A stretch of DNA of 64,000 nt from Promicromonospora sp042731755 (GCF_042731755.1 NZ_JBHWLR010000005.1:62001-126000); one strand, 5' to 3'; positions 25,249 through 35,300 are shown, counted from the stretch's first letter. The notes: a model not told the origin generated them from the sequence alone. Numbers and translations: made by a program.

Positions 25249-26486
25249 GAGAGCACCTCCCCCAACCACTCTGCGAACCGTTCGGGCGTGAGCGCGGCGA
25301 CCTCCATGCCGCACTCCGCCAGGTGCCGGGCCGTGCCCTGGTCGTAGACGGGTTCGGCCGCCTCGTCCAGGGCGGCGAGCCCGAGCATGGTGACGCCGGA
25401 GGACGCCATGCGCCGCACCGTCGTCAGCAGGTTCGACACCGATCCGCCCTCGTAGAAGTCGCTGACCAGCGCCACCACGGTCCGCGACGGGTTGCGGACC
25501 TGCTGCTCGGCGTGCCGCACGGCCCGTGCGATGTCGGTGCCGCCCCCGAGCTGCGCGGTCATCAGGACCTCGACGGGGTCGGCGGCCAGGTGCGACATGT
25601 CCACCACCGAGGTGTCGAACAGGTAGAGCTGCACGTTGATGCCGGGCAGGCCGGACAGGATCCCGGCGCACACCGCGGAGTACAGCAGCGACGGCGCCAT
25701 CGAGCCCGACTGGTCGACGAGCAGGATGACGTCCCAGGTCAGGGTCCGCTTGGCCCGGGCGGAGAAGCGGACGTCCTGGACCGTCATCCGGCCTTCGGCG
25801 TCGACCCGGCCGAGGTTGGCGCGCAGCGTGCGCTTCCAGTCGAAGTTCCGCGCGACCCGGTGCATCGACCGGCGCGACCGGTCGATGCGGCCGTTGACCG
25901 CCGTGGTGAAGCGGGGCCGCAGCCGCCGCACGACGTCGTCGACGACCCGGCGGATGATCCGCCGCAGGCCCGCCGCGGCCTGGTCGCCCAGGGCGCCCCG
26001 GACCTGCAGCATCGCGACGGCGAGCTCCCGCGACGGTTCGAGGGTCTCGAGCGCGGTCTCGTCCTGCAGCAGCTCCGTGAGGCCGTACCGGCTCACGGCG
26101 TCGACCTGCATGCGCTCGAACGTCTCCCGCGGGAACAGGCTGCCGGCCTCGCTCAGCCAGCCGAGCGCGGTCACGTCCACGCCGTGCGGCTGGGACCCGC
26201 CCAGTCCTGCGCCCCCACCGCCGCCGCGCGCGCCGCCCTCACCCGGGCCGGTGCCGCGACCGACGCGGTGCCCTCGGGCCGTGTACTCGCGGTCGTACAG
26301 GTAGCGCAGGGACCGCTCCAGCCCCTGGTCCTGCTGGCTCACCTGCAGCTCGTCGGCGGCGTACCGGCCAAGCACCAGGCGCCAGCGCCGGGCGGCCTCG
26401 TCGTCGGAGACCGACGGCGCCGCGCCAGGTGCGTCAAGGTCCTCGGGCACCCCGAGATCGGACGCCGTCCGACCGGTCGCGCTCAT
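25245..26486 (-). CDS. VWA domain-containing protein (YehP-like, MoxR-associated)
   Basis: A 413-aa protein. The C-terminal 200 residues form a von Willebrand A domain with an intact MIDAS: DQSGSM, later GGGTDIA and LVSDFYEGG. The N-terminal half is helical with a Gly-rich insert (about 70-90). In MoxR-VWA systems the VWA protein is recruited by the AAA+ ATPase to act on a partner through the metal site. ATGA overlaps on both sides (DUF5682 upstream, SWIM downstream) show tight operon coupling. Confidence 0.88.
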   Translation of the reverse strand: MSATGRTASDLGVPEDLDAPGAAPSVSDDEAARRWRLVLGRYAADELQVSQQDQGLERSLRYLYDREYTARGHRVGRGTGPGEGGARGGGGGAGLGGSQPHGVDVTALGWLSEAGSLFPRETFERMQVDAVSRYGLTELLQDETALETLEPSRELAVAMLQVRGALGDQAAAGLRRIIRRVVDDVVRRLRPRFTTAVNGRIDRSRRSMHRVARNFDWKRTLRANLGRVDAEGRMTVQDVRFSARAKRTLTWDVILLVDQSGSMAPSLLYSAVCAGILSGLPGINVQLYLFDTSVVDMSHLAADPVEVLMTAQLGGGTDIARAVRHAEQQVRNPSRTVVALVSDFYEGGSVSNLLTTVRRMASSGVTMLGLAALDEAAEPVYDQGTARHLAECGMEVAALTPERFAEWLGEVLS

Positions 26487-29386
26487 GCTTCTCCTCCTGC
26501 CGTGCCGACGCCGGCGGCGTCCACGGCTCTCGTCGTTGCGGTCGTCGGGCCCCAGTGGGCCAGCCCGTCCCGTTCCAGCACCGCGACCAGCTCCCGGTCC
26601 AGGCCCAGGCCGGTCGCCAGGTCCTCCTCCGACAGCGCGACCCGCACGTCCACCTGGTCCACCCGCGCCCCGGTCCGCTCCGCCACGCGCTTCGCCAGCC
26701 GGTGCGTCTCGGTGGGGCGCAGCCACGTGAAGGCCCGCCGCAGGTCGGGCAGCACCGCCAGGAACGCGTCGCCGTCGAGCGTGCGCAGTGCGTCGTCGAC
26801 GGCGTCGAACATCTCCGGCGTGTGCAGGATCAGGTCCGGCGCGGCGCGCATGACGCCGCCCAGGAACCGCACGGCCGCTCCTGGGTCCGCACCCGCGGAC
26901 AGGGCGCCGCGCACCCGGGTGACCAGGACGTCGTCGGCCACCTCGCCGTCGGTGAACCCCAGGGCGAGCAGCGCGCCCGCGACGGCGGGGGCGGTGCCCT
27001 CGTCGTCGCGCAGGCGCGCGAGCTCGCGCGCGACGGCGATGCGGTTGACGGCGCCGTCGGCCCGGTCCGCGCCGCCGTCTGCCGCAGCGCCGCCTGCCGC
27101 AGCGCCGCCTGCCGCAGCGCCGCCTGCCGCAGCGCCGTCTGCGGCAGCCGCGTCCCGGAGCAGGGAGCGCAGGCCGATCAGGGTGCCGATCGCCGCGTCC
27201 TCGTCCTCGGCCCGGACCTTGCCCAGGTCGCTGACCAGGTAGGCCGCGGTGGCGAGCGCCTGGCTCACGAGGTCGAGCAGCTCGCCAGCGTACTCCTCGG
27301 CGCCCAGCTCGACCCGCGCCTGCCAGAGGCCGAGCAGCCGGCGCGCGCCCGAGACGACGGAGTCCACGTCGCGGTCGGTGTCGAGGGTGACGCGCAGCAG
27401 GGACACGATCCGGGGCAGGTGCGACCCCATCCCGATCACCAGCGCCTGCGCGACGAGCCGCGCGAGGGCGTCGACCGACGCGGCCGCCGCCCCGGGCATC
27501 GAGCCCGTCCCGGTGCCGGCCAGCCGCGCCTCCGTCTCGTGCAGCCGGGCGAGCGCCACGGCCTCCAGGGTCGCGCCGAGGTGCACCATCTCCACGAGCC
27601 GCGCCTCGACCAGCGGCGTCCAGCAGTACTGCCACTCCTCCGTGATCAGGCCGAGCCCTCGGCCCGCCACGTGGTCCGGACCCGAGACGAGCTGTCCGAA
27701 TCCCGCACCGACGAAGTCAAGCAGCGCCAGCACCTGGCGCTTGGCCCGGTGCGACGCCGTCCGCCGCGCGTCCAGGCGGGCCGTGCGCGGCAGCGAGTCG
27801 TCGACGACGAGCCGCACCGCACGCACCCGCTCGCGCACGTCGCGCACGAGCGGCGGCGACGCGCTGCCGGGCGGCAGGTCGCCCAGGGCCCGGCCGCCGA
27901 ACACCTCCGCGATCGCCAGCCCCAGCGGCCGCTCCGGCTCGCCCGGTCCGCCGACGCCGCCGTCGTCCTGCACGTAGCACGAACGCATCGCGTCCAGCAG
28001 GTCGGTGCGGCCCGCGAAGGCGCGTTCGCGCAGGTCGGCGAGCCGGGTCGCGGACGCCGCCGCGGCGCCCACCTGCGGCAGGCTCACGGCATGCCCCCGG
28101 TCGACGGCGCCCCGGGCGACGTCGACCAGGATCTCTGCGGCGAGGGCACGGGCGCCGACCGGACCGGACGCCGCGACGTCCGGTCCGTCGGTACCGTCGG
28201 CCGCCAGCTCCCGCAGGTGCGCCGCGTGGAGGCGCTCGTAGTAGCCGGGCGACGGCATGCCCGCGCCGTACCCGCGCAGCCCGTCGAGCCGTTCGTGGTC
28301 GTAGCGCACCAGCCAGGCCTCGCCCTGTGCCATCGCGCCGAAGCCGCCCTCGGGCTGCCGGTCGCGCACCGGGGCGCCCTCCGGCGCGCCGGACAGCGCC
28401 TCCACCAGCGCGAGCGTGTGGAAGGCCCCGGTCACGACGAGCACCGGTCCGCCGGCCCCCGTCGACGTTTCCGCCACCGCCTCGGCGATCCGGGCCGACA
28501 TCCGCGCCTCGCGGTCCAGGGACCCGTCGGCGGCGAGCACGCTCTCCTCGTAGTCGAGGCGCGCGAGCGCCGCCCACGCGAAGACGTCGTCGAACAGAGC
28601 TCGCCAGTCCGCGAGCTCGGCGCTGCGCCGGGACTCGAACAGGTGGTCCCACACCTCGTCGTGGTCGCGGCACCCGAGCCGGCGGGCGAGTGTCGCGACC
28701 GCCTCGGAGTGCGCCAGGTAGCGCTCGGACATGAGGGTCCGCGCGAAGGGGTCCGGCTCTCCGGCGAGGTTCGGCCCGACACCCGACCCGGCAGAGCCCG
28801 GCCCCGCAGAGTCCGGCCCGGAACCGTCAGGCCCCGAACCCTCGGAACCCCGTCCCGAGACCGCGCGCTCCGCCGCCGACCGCTCGCCGAACGAGCGGTC
28901 GATGAACCTGAGCTCCGCGCCGACGTCCCGCCCCGCGTGCAGGGCGACCCACTCCGGCGAGAAGGACGCGAGCGGGTAGAAGCCGGCGCCGTCCCCCGGT
29001 TCGCGGTCGCCCGGGCCCGCCGCAGACCCCGAGCCGGAACCCGAGCCGCCGAGGCTCAGCACCGCGATCGGCGGCCGGGTGGCCTCGTGCAGCAGGTCCG
29101 GGATGAGCCGCGTGAACTCCTCGGGGCCCTCGATGAGCACGGCCGACGGCCGCAGCTCCTCGATCGCCGCACGCACCGCCACGGCGCACGCCGGGCTGTG
29201 GTGCCGCACGGGCGCGAAGTAGATGCCGCGCTCGGCCCGCAGCCGTCCGACTGCGTCCGCTGCCGACCTCAGGCGTTCCGGCGCGAGCTGCCAGACGGCG
29301 TCCACGCGCCGGCCTACGACGTCGTCACGCACCGCCACAGCGGCGTTGCCACGCACCGCCACAGCGCCCCCGCCCGTCACCGCCAC
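26483..29386 (-). CDS. DUF5682 family protein (YehM-like)
   Basis: A 967-aa protein. The N-terminal part has YFAPVRHHSPACA and AVLIEGPEEF, and later FHTLALVEAL, features of the DUF5682 proteins found between MoxR-type ATPase and VWA genes. No catalytic activity is established. Low-complexity inserts include Gly/Ser runs near 110 and 190 and four in-frame 15-bp repeats encoding AAAGG. The start is uncertain: GTG 29386 overlaps the AAA+ stop, and three copies of a 24-bp repeat around the junction offer several GTG codons. Confidence 0.8.
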   Translation of the reverse strand: MAVTGGGAVAVRGNAAVAVRDDVVGRRVDAVWQLAPERLRSAADAVGRLRAERGIYFAPVRHHSPACAVAVRAAIEELRPSAVLIEGPEEFTRLIPDLLHEATRPPIAVLSLGGSGSGSGSAAGPGDREPGDGAGFYPLASFSPEWVALHAGRDVGAELRFIDRSFGERSAAERAVSGRGSEGSGPDGSGPDSAGPGSAGSGVGPNLAGEPDPFARTLMSERYLAHSEAVATLARRLGCRDHDEVWDHLFESRRSAELADWRALFDDVFAWAALARLDYEESVLAADGSLDREARMSARIAEAVAETSTGAGGPVLVVTGAFHTLALVEALSGAPEGAPVRDRQPEGGFGAMAQGEAWLVRYDHERLDGLRGYGAGMPSPGYYERLHAAHLRELAADGTDGPDVAASGPVGARALAAEILVDVARGAVDRGHAVSLPQVGAAAASATRLADLRERAFAGRTDLLDAMRSCYVQDDGGVGGPGEPERPLGLAIAEVFGGRALGDLPPGSASPPLVRDVRERVRAVRLVVDDSLPRTARLDARRTASHRAKRQVLALLDFVGAGFGQLVSGPDHVAGRGLGLITEEWQYCWTPLVEARLVEMVHLGATLEAVALARLHETEARLAGTGTGSMPGAAAASVDALARLVAQALVIGMGSHLPRIVSLLRVTLDTDRDVDSVVSGARRLLGLWQARVELGAEEYAGELLDLVSQALATAAYLVSDLGKVRAEDEDAAIGTLIGLRSLLRDAAAADGAAAGGAAAGGAAAGGAAADGGADRADGAVNRIAVARELARLRDDEGTAPAVAGALLALGFTDGEVADDVLVTRVRGALSAGADPGAAVRFLGGVMRAAPDLILHTPEMFDAVDDALRTLDGDAFLAVLPDLRRAFTWLRPTETHRLAKRVAERTGARVDQVDVRVALSEEDLATGLGLDRELVAVLERDGLAHWGPTTATTRAVDAAGVGTAGGEA
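27073..27140. repeat. 15-bp tandem repeat within the DUF5682 gene
   Basis: About four copies of GCCGCCTGCCGCAGC in frame, encoding an Ala/Gly linker. Confidence 0.75.
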
Positions 29387-29390
29387 AGCG
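29326..29390. repeat. 24-bp repeat at the AAA+/DUF5682 junction
   Basis: Three copies of CGCTGTGGCGGTG at a 24-bp period on the minus strand. The first contains the stop codon of the AAA+ gene; the others form the N-terminus of the DUF5682 frame. Confidence 0.7.
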
Positions 29391-30525
29391 GCTCTGCCGC
29401 GGTGAAGAACGCCTTCCAGCGCGCGTCGGTGCGGGCGCGCTCGCGCACCACGTTGTCGACGTAGTGCCGCAGCCGGCGTGCGTCCTCCTCCTCGCCCTTG
29501 AGCGCGACGCCCGCGACCTGCCGCGCGACCTCGGCCGCGGTCACCGTGCCGTCGCCGAGGTACCGGGCCTCCAGCGAGGCGGCCACGGCGACGTTGACGG
29601 CCTCGGCCGTGGACATGACCGTCTCCGGCCGCTTCACGGGAGCGCCCTCGCGCGTGCTGCCCGTCCGCAGGTCCTGGAACACGGTGACCAGCACCTCAAG
29701 GACGTCGCGCGGCACCTCGGGGCGGTCGCCCTCGGGTCCCAGCTCGGCCGCGAGCTGGCGCTGCACCAGCTCGATCTCGAAGGCGCGGTCGCGCACCGGG
29801 GCCACGGTCTCGAAGCTGAACCGGCGCTTGAGGGCCGCGGACATCTCGTGCACGCCGCGGTCCTTCAGGTTCGCGGTCGCGATCACGGTGAAGCCCGGCC
29901 TGGCGGCGACCCGCGCGTCGGGCCCGAGCTCGGGGACCATGAGCTGCTTCTCCGAGAGGATCGACACGAGCGTGTCCTGGATCTCCGGCGCACAGCGCGT
30001 GATCTCCTCGAAGCGCACGACGCGCCCCTCGCGCATGCCCGTGCAGATCGGCGACGGCACCAGCGACCGCTCGCTCGGCCCCTCGGAGACCAGGAGCGCG
30101 TAGTTCCACGAGTACCGCACGTGGTCCTCGGTGGTGCCCGCGGTGCCCTGCACCGTCAGGGTCGAGCTGCCCGAGACCGCCGCCGAGAGCAGCTCCGACA
30201 GCATCGACTTGGCCGTACCGGGCTCGCCCACCAGCATCAGGCCCTGCCGCCCCATCAGGGAGACGACGGCGCGGTCCACCAGCGGGTCGTCACCGTAGAA
30301 CTTGCGGGTCACGCCGAGCTCCTCGGAGCCCACGACGAACGCCCGCACGGCCCGCGGGCTCAGCCGCCAGCCCGGGGGCCGCTCGTGCCCGCGCTCGGCG
30401 TCCCAGGCGTCGAGCGTCGCCAGCTCGGCGGCGTACCGGATCTCGGCGGGCGGGCGGATCTCGGTGGCCTGGCTGATCTCGGTTCCAGCAGTCGTGCCTG
30501 CCGAGACGGTGGTGTCCGTGGTCAT
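29377..30525 (-). CDS. MoxR-type AAA+ ATPase (YehL-like)
   Basis: A 382-aa AAA+ ATPase. Walker A GEPGTAKS (100-107), Walker B region GRVVRFEEITR with the FEE acid pair, sensor 1 in TVIATANLKDRG and an arginine pair in LKRRFSFE. It fits the MoxR/YehL clade, which couples ATP hydrolysis to VWA partners in complex assembly or remodelling. First gene of the operon; ATG preceded by GAAGGA. The promoter has an exact RecA-NDp motif, which predicts induction by DNA damage. A 110-nt leader contains tandem repeats and a palindrome. Confidence 0.9.
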   Translation of the reverse strand: MTTDTTVSAGTTAGTEISQATEIRPPAEIRYAAELATLDAWDAERGHERPPGWRLSPRAVRAFVVGSEELGVTRKFYGDDPLVDRAVVSLMGRQGLMLVGEPGTAKSMLSELLSAAVSGSSTLTVQGTAGTTEDHVRYSWNYALLVSEGPSERSLVPSPICTGMREGRVVRFEEITRCAPEIQDTLVSILSEKQLMVPELGPDARVAARPGFTVIATANLKDRGVHEMSAALKRRFSFETVAPVRDRAFEIELVQRQLAAELGPEGDRPEVPRDVLEVLVTVFQDLRTGSTREGAPVKRPETVMSTAEAVNVAVAASLEARYLGDGTVTAAEVARQVAGVALKGEEEDARRLRHYVDNVVRERARTDARWKAFFTAAEPLWR

Positions 30526-30548
30526 GACGTCCTTCGGTGCGTGCGTTA

Positions 30549-30600
30549 CGAGTGATGACGTGCGAGTGATGACGCGAATGATGGCGTGCGAGTAATGCCG
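30549..30600. repeat. 12/14-bp tandem repeats in the leader of the AAA+ operon
   Basis: Four copies of CGAGTGATGACG-like sequence at spacings 14, 12 and 14 bp, between the predicted transcription start and the AAA+ start codon. They could be protein or RNA-level regulatory sites. Confidence 0.6.
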
Positions 30601-30604
30601 CGAC

Positions 30605-30620
30605 GGCCCTGGTCAGGGCC
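30605..30620. promoter_or_regulatory. 16-bp palindrome downstream of the AAA+ operon promoter
   Basis: GGCCCTG-GT-CAGGGCC, perfect 7-bp arms, about 15-30 nt after the predicted transcription start. A repressor site or leader hairpin is possible. Confidence 0.45.
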
Positions 30621-30640
30621 GCTGCGGTCAGCGTGCGATC

Positions 30641-30662
30641 AAGGTAGCGGGAGCCACTGACA
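30641..30662 (-). promoter_or_regulatory. RecA-NDp (PafBC-type) promoter of the AAA+ operon
   Basis: Minus strand: TGTCAGTG (30662-30655), exactly 8 bp, then TACCTT (30646-30641). This fits the consensus tTGTCRGtg-N8-TAnnnT at all its core positions. In mycobacteria such promoters respond to DNA damage through PafBC, independently of LexA. Confidence 0.8.
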
Positions 30663-30724
30663 CGCCTGCGCGGGGTCTGGTGGCCGCACCTGCCGTCCCC
30701 GCCAGCACCGCGGGGGACGCTCGC

Positions 30725-31351
30725 TCAGACGATGTCCGAGACCCCGGCGTACGTCGCGACGGCCGGCTCGCCGGCCCAGTCGTAGACCTGGATCACCAGC
30801 CCGCCGGGCGTCGACTCGCTGCTGGCGAGCCTCAGCCCCGCTGGCGCACCCCCGTCCGGGAAGAGACGCCGGCCGCTCCCGACGACGACCGGCGCGACCA
30901 CGAGGCGGAGCTCGTCGATCAGTCCGGCGGCCAGGAGCGACTGCGCGAGCCGCGCGCTCCCGTGGATCTGGAGCTCACGACCCGGTTGCCGCTTGAGCGC
31001 GCCGACCTGGGCCGCGACATCACCCGAGAGCACGGTGGTCGGGTGCCAGGTGCCCTCGGCGAGCGTCTGCGAGGCGACGTACTTGGGCAGGCCGTTCATC
31101 AGCGCGGTGAACGGGTCGGCCGGATCCGTGATCTGCGGCCAGTCGCGCGCGAAGGCGTCGTAGGTGCGGCGGCCGAGCAGGAGCCCGTCGGCCTCGCCGA
31201 GCCAGTCGACCGTCCGGCGGACGAACACCTCGTCCATGTGCGGCACGAGCCACCCGCCCCGGGTGAACCCGTCGCTGGTGTCCTCCTCCGGCGACCCGGG
31301 CCCCTGTGAGACGCCGTCGAGGCTCACGAACTGCATCAGGACCAGCCTCAT
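30725..31351 (-). CDS. Dihydrofolate reductase family protein (RibD C-terminal fold)
   Basis: A 208-aa protein: MRLVLMQFVSLDGVSQGPGS at the N-terminus, LLLGRRTYDAFARDWPQ, and QIHGSARLAQSLLAAGLIDE followed by APVVVGSGRRLF. These are the signatures of the RibD-C/DHFR-like reductases of unknown substrate. It is the third gene of an operon with an ArsR regulator and an SRPBCC protein, a common arrangement in actinobacteria, and its ATG overlaps the SRPBCC stop. Confidence 0.88.
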   Translation of the reverse strand: MRLVLMQFVSLDGVSQGPGSPEEDTSDGFTRGGWLVPHMDEVFVRRTVDWLGEADGLLLGRRTYDAFARDWPQITDPADPFTALMNGLPKYVASQTLAEGTWHPTTVLSGDVAAQVGALKRQPGRELQIHGSARLAQSLLAAGLIDELRLVVAPVVVGSGRRLFPDGGAPAGLRLASSESTPGGLVIQVYDWAGEPAVATYAGVSDIV

Positions 31352-31851
31352 GCTCTCGCCTCCACCAGCTCGGCGAGCTGCCGCGTGACGGTGCCCCAGC
31401 CGTCGTGGAAGCCGAGCTGCTCGTGCCGGTCGCGGTCGGCGACGTCGCGGTGCATCGCGGTCGCGCTGTACTCCGTGCCGTCGGGGTGGTCCCGCAGGGT
31501 GATCACCGCGGTCACGAACGGTTGCGTCGCGGGACGCCAGCCGGCCACGAGCGCGTCGGTGAAGACGATCCGCTCGAGGTCGTCGACGGCGAGGAAGCAG
31601 CCCGTGATGTGCGGGCCGAACTCGACGCCGTCCTCGCTCAGCTCCGTGCGGAAGGAACCACCCGGGCGCAGGTCCATCTCCCGCACCCGGCAGATCTGCG
31701 GCGCCGGGACCCACCACTGCTCGAAGCTGGCCGGGTCGGCCCAGGCGTTCCAGACCGACGACAGCGGGGCGCGGATGATGCGGGAGACCGTCAGGTCGAG
31801 GTCGGGCCGGCCGGGCCGGCCGTCCGGTGAGGCTCCGTGCGGCGGGGTCAT
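31348..31851 (-). CDS. SRPBCC family protein (AHSA1-like)
   Basis: A 167-aa START/Bet v 1-like protein. IIRAPLSSVWNAWADPASFE and WWVPAPQICRV at the N-terminus, DLRPGGSFRTE, then the C-terminal helix FHDGWGTVTRQLAELV are typical of the AHSA1/CalC branch, which binds hydrophobic ligands. Overlaps of 4 bp with both neighbours show coupling with the ArsR regulator and the reductase. Confidence 0.88.
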   Translation of the reverse strand: MTPPHGASPDGRPGRPDLDLTVSRIIRAPLSSVWNAWADPASFEQWWVPAPQICRVREMDLRPGGSFRTELSEDGVEFGPHITGCFLAVDDLERIVFTDALVAGWRPATQPFVTAVITLRDHPDGTEYSATAMHRDVADRDRHEQLGFHDGWGTVTRQLAELVEARA

Positions 31852-32222
31852 GAGAGAACGTCCTTGTTGTCGGGGTCGTCGGTGTGGTCGTCGGTGCCGG
31901 GCCGGGCCGCGGTGACGAACCGTTCGAGCCGGTCCGTGCGCCCCTCCCAGATGCTCCGCTGTTCGCCGAGCCAGCTCTCGACGGCGTCGAACGCCTCCCG
32001 CTCAAGCGTGCACGTGCGCACCCGGCCGACCTTCTGCGACCTGATCCACCCCGTGCTCTCGAGATAGCGGATGTGCTTCATGAACGACGGCAGCGCCATG
32101 TCGAACGGCGCCGCGAGCTCGCCGACGCTGGCCGGACCCGCGCCGAGCCGGCCCAGCACGGCGCGCCGGGTCGGGTCGGCGAGCGCCTGGAACGTACCGT
32201 CGAGCACCGAATGCTGAGCCAT
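31848..32222 (-). CDS. ArsR-family transcriptional regulator
   Basis: A 124-aa winged-helix protein: FQALADPTRRAVLGRLGAG, VGELAAPFDMALPSFMKHI (recognition helix) and a wing LESTGWIRSQKVGRVRTC. There are no Cys metal ligands, so it is of the SRPBCC-linked type rather than a metal sensor. First gene of the three-gene operon. ATG follows TAACTT by 6 nt (leaderless). Direct repeats ACTTAGCC in the promoter are likely its operator. Confidence 0.9.
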   Translation of the reverse strand: MAQHSVLDGTFQALADPTRRAVLGRLGAGPASVGELAAPFDMALPSFMKHIRYLESTGWIRSQKVGRVRTCTLEREAFDAVESWLGEQRSIWEGRTDRLERFVTAARPGTDDHTDDPDNKDVLS

Positions 32223-32223
32223 A

Positions 32224-32266
32224 CGGCTAAGTTAACTCGCGCGGAAACTAAGCGCAAGGGCTAAGT
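32224..32266. promoter_or_regulatory. Candidate ArsR-family operator
   Basis: On the minus strand ACTTAGCC occurs twice about 33 bp apart with CTTAGTT between; the proximal copy overlaps the -10 box TAACTT. Such a position suits autorepression. Confidence 0.45.
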
Positions 32267-32296
32267 GTCCCGAGCGCAGCCGACGCCGGACACGCG

Positions 32297-32330
32297 TGTG
32301 CTGCGCGGGCACCTCGACCCGCGCAGCACA
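32297..32330 (-). terminator. Terminator hairpin after the DUF4132 gene
   Basis: Perfect 13-bp arms TGTGCTGCGCGGG with an 8-nt loop, 31 bp after the DUF4132 stop. No clear U tract. Confidence 0.65.
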
Positions 32331-32339
32331 GCACTCAGA

Positions 32340-32371
32340 ACTGGTCAGTACTGAGACTGGTCAGTACTGGC
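32340..32371. repeat. 16-bp tandem duplication over the DUF4132 stop codon
   Basis: Two copies of ACTGGTCAGTACTG plus two bases. The gene's TGA (32361-32363 on the minus strand) is in one copy; the other carries the same TACTGA. Confidence 0.75.
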
Positions 32372-35300
32372 TCTTCTTCTCCCAGTCCGCGTCGAAGGCC
32401 CCGCCCTCTGCCACGGTCACGTAGTCCTGGTAGGACACCGCGAGCAGCACCTTGGGCACGTCCTCGAGCTTGAGCCGGCCCCGGTCGTCCCACGTCCCCG
32501 TGCGGCGGAACACCAGCTCCTGGACGGCAGCCGTGATGTTCTCCTCGGGCAGGAACGCGCCGGTGAACTCGATCTCGACCGTGAGGTCGAGCGTCGGGTA
32601 CTCCTTGCGGTAGGCGGAGAACCACCCGGCGTCCTCGGCCTGCGACCGCGAGTACCCGAGCTTGGTGGCCCGGCCGCGGATCGTGAACGAGTCGCTGAGC
32701 CAGCCCTTGCGGGTGTCGATCACGGTGGCGGTGCCCGGCAGGTCGGGCAGCGCGCCGGCGGCGTCCGCCTCGGCACCCAGGCCCTGGTCGAACAGCGGCG
32801 TGATCTCGTAGTCGCCGAGGTGGCCGCGCCAGGCCGGCGCGCCGGTCTCGTCGTCGTCCCCGAGGGTGGCGGCGTGCACCAGCGACACGCGGGCGTCGTC
32901 CGGGAGGGTGACGTCCTCGTCGTCGACGCCGATCAGCGCGCCGCCGTCGCCCGGCCGGAACGTCACGGTCCCCGTCGAGCCGGAGCCGGCGCCGTCCGCG
33001 CCCGGCAGCTCCGCCGCCCACACCAGGCGCGCGGCCAGGCGGGACATCAGCGGGTGCCCCAGCACGAACTCGCGCCAGTCGGCGACGCTCCACGTGCGGC
33101 CGGTGACCATGGCCTCGGCGAAGCGCTGGGTCTGCAGCGCGACGACGGCCTTGAGCTCGGCCCGCGACTCCTTGAGCTGCCGCTTCGCCTCGGCGTACAC
33201 CTCGTCGTCGTCGGACGCGCGCTTGGCCGGCAGGGCCTTGACGACCTTGCCCGCGGGGTTGCGCAGCTCGAGCGTGAACGCCTCGGTGATGCGCCCGGTG
33301 ACGACGCGCGCCTCGCCCCCGTCGGCGCCACCGTCTGCGCCCGAGGGTCCGGCGAGGTCGAGGCGCAGGATGCCGTCGTCGTCGAACCCGGCGGTCTGCA
33401 CCGTGCGGTCGGCGAGCTGGTCGCCGTCCCAGCCGTTGCGGTCGGCGATGTCCTGGGCGAGCGCCCCGGCCGCCTCCTGGACGGTGCGCTGCTTGAACCG
33501 GCGCGACACCGCGAGGAGCTGCTGCACCGCGGCCCGGTCGCCGTTGGCGGCGAGCGCGCGCACCAGGTACTCGGCCTGGGCGCGACGGCCCTTGTGGGCG
33601 GCGAAGTAGTGCTGGGCGGTCGTCGCGAGCCCCGCCCCGGGCATCCCGACGGTCAGCGCGAGCAGCCCCTTGTCCTGCGTCGCCGAACCGAGGTAGGTGG
33701 CCTGGTCCTCCCGGTAGAGCCGCTTCCAGAAGTCCTCGACGGTCTGCCCGGCCTGGTCCGCGTAGTACTCGGGGTAGCGCTTGATCGCGGACTGCAGGTT
33801 GTCCCAGCGGGACTGCGCGTGCTGGTCCGCGTACTCGCGGGAGTGCTCCACGGACGGGTTGCGGGTGTCCTGGGCGACCCAGGCGCGCAGCACGAACGAG
33901 CCGAGCGCGGCTCGCGAGGCCGGGTCCAGCAGGCTGACGTACCGGGCGATCAGGCCCTCGCCGCTGGGCGCCTTGAGCTTGGAGGCCAGGACGACCCACC
34001 AGCGCACGACGTCCCGCGGCACAACTCCGCCGGGCTCGCCGGCAGCCCCGGCACCAGCAGCACCAGCACCCGCCCACCGCACCTCCGGGAGCTGCTCGAA
34101 CGGGAACCAGTCGAGGCTCGCCGGGATCTTCGCCTTGAGGCCCTTGGCGGCCTCGGCCTGCAGGATCTCCGGCGCGAGGTCGGCGGAGATGTCGTCGCCG
34201 AGCGTCTCCAGGGCCGAGAGCAGCGCGGCCCGGGCCGCCTCGCGGCGCTCCTTCTTCAGGGCGGCGCGCAGCGCGGGCACCGCGGCGGGGTCACCGATGC
34301 GGGCGAGCCATACCGCGGCCGACGCGCGCACCTCGCCCTTGCTGTCCGCGAGCGCCTGCTCGGCCAGGGACCGCGCCCCGGTGTGCGCCTCCAGGACCTG
34401 CTGTGCCGTGACCCGGTGGGTCTTGCCCGCACCGAGCGCGAGCGCCGTGAGCTTGGGCAGCAGCATCGGCGGCAGGGCGGGGAACTCGCGAAGCATCGCG
34501 AGCGACCTGCCGGTGCGCTCGCCGCCGTCCCCGGTCCGCAGGCTGCGTTCCAGGATCTCGGGGCGCTCGGCGAACCAGGGCCAGGCGACCGACGCCGGGA
34601 TCTCCTCGTGCCCCCACCAGCGGTTCAGGACAAGATCGGTGACGAGCCGCTCGACGTCCGGGATCCCGGCGCGCTCCAGGCCGTCGTGGAGCTGGCGCAG
34701 GTCGGTGACCTCGTCGAGGTGCCCGCGCAGGTTCCACAGCAGGTTGTTGCCGTCGCTGCGGCCGCCGTGGACCAGCGCCCGCAGGCGCACGTGGAACATC
34801 AGGCTCTGGTCGGCGAACGCCTCGTGGCGGCGGTCCGTGAGCCAGGTGACCAGGGGCGAGCTGCGGAGCTGACGAGCCGGAGCATTCGCCGTGAGCACGC
34901 GCGGGAGGGCCTCGACGTCCTTGGCGGTGATCTTCTCGAGCTGCTTGAGGTTGTTCTGGGCGGACTTGAGCACCCACTCGTTGTGGCCGGCCTTCGCACT
35001 CTTCCGGGCCTCGTCGAGGTTGGTCCGGGCCCGGGCGGTCGCCTGCTCGACGTCGGTGCGGAGCTGCTTGACCCACGCGTCGTCGAGCACGGGGTCGGGC
35101 AGCGGCTCCCAGTCCGGGAGGTCGATGGCGACGTCCTGCGCGGGCGTCTCGAGCGCGCGGGCGCGCTCGACGGTCTGCTCCAGCAGCTTGACTCGCGCGC
35201 CCTGCCCGGCCGCGACCTTTCCGTTCTCGTCGCGCAGCGTGGCGAGCGCCGCCTCGCACGCGGCGAGGCCACCGTCCAGGGCGGCCAGCCGTGTCACGGC

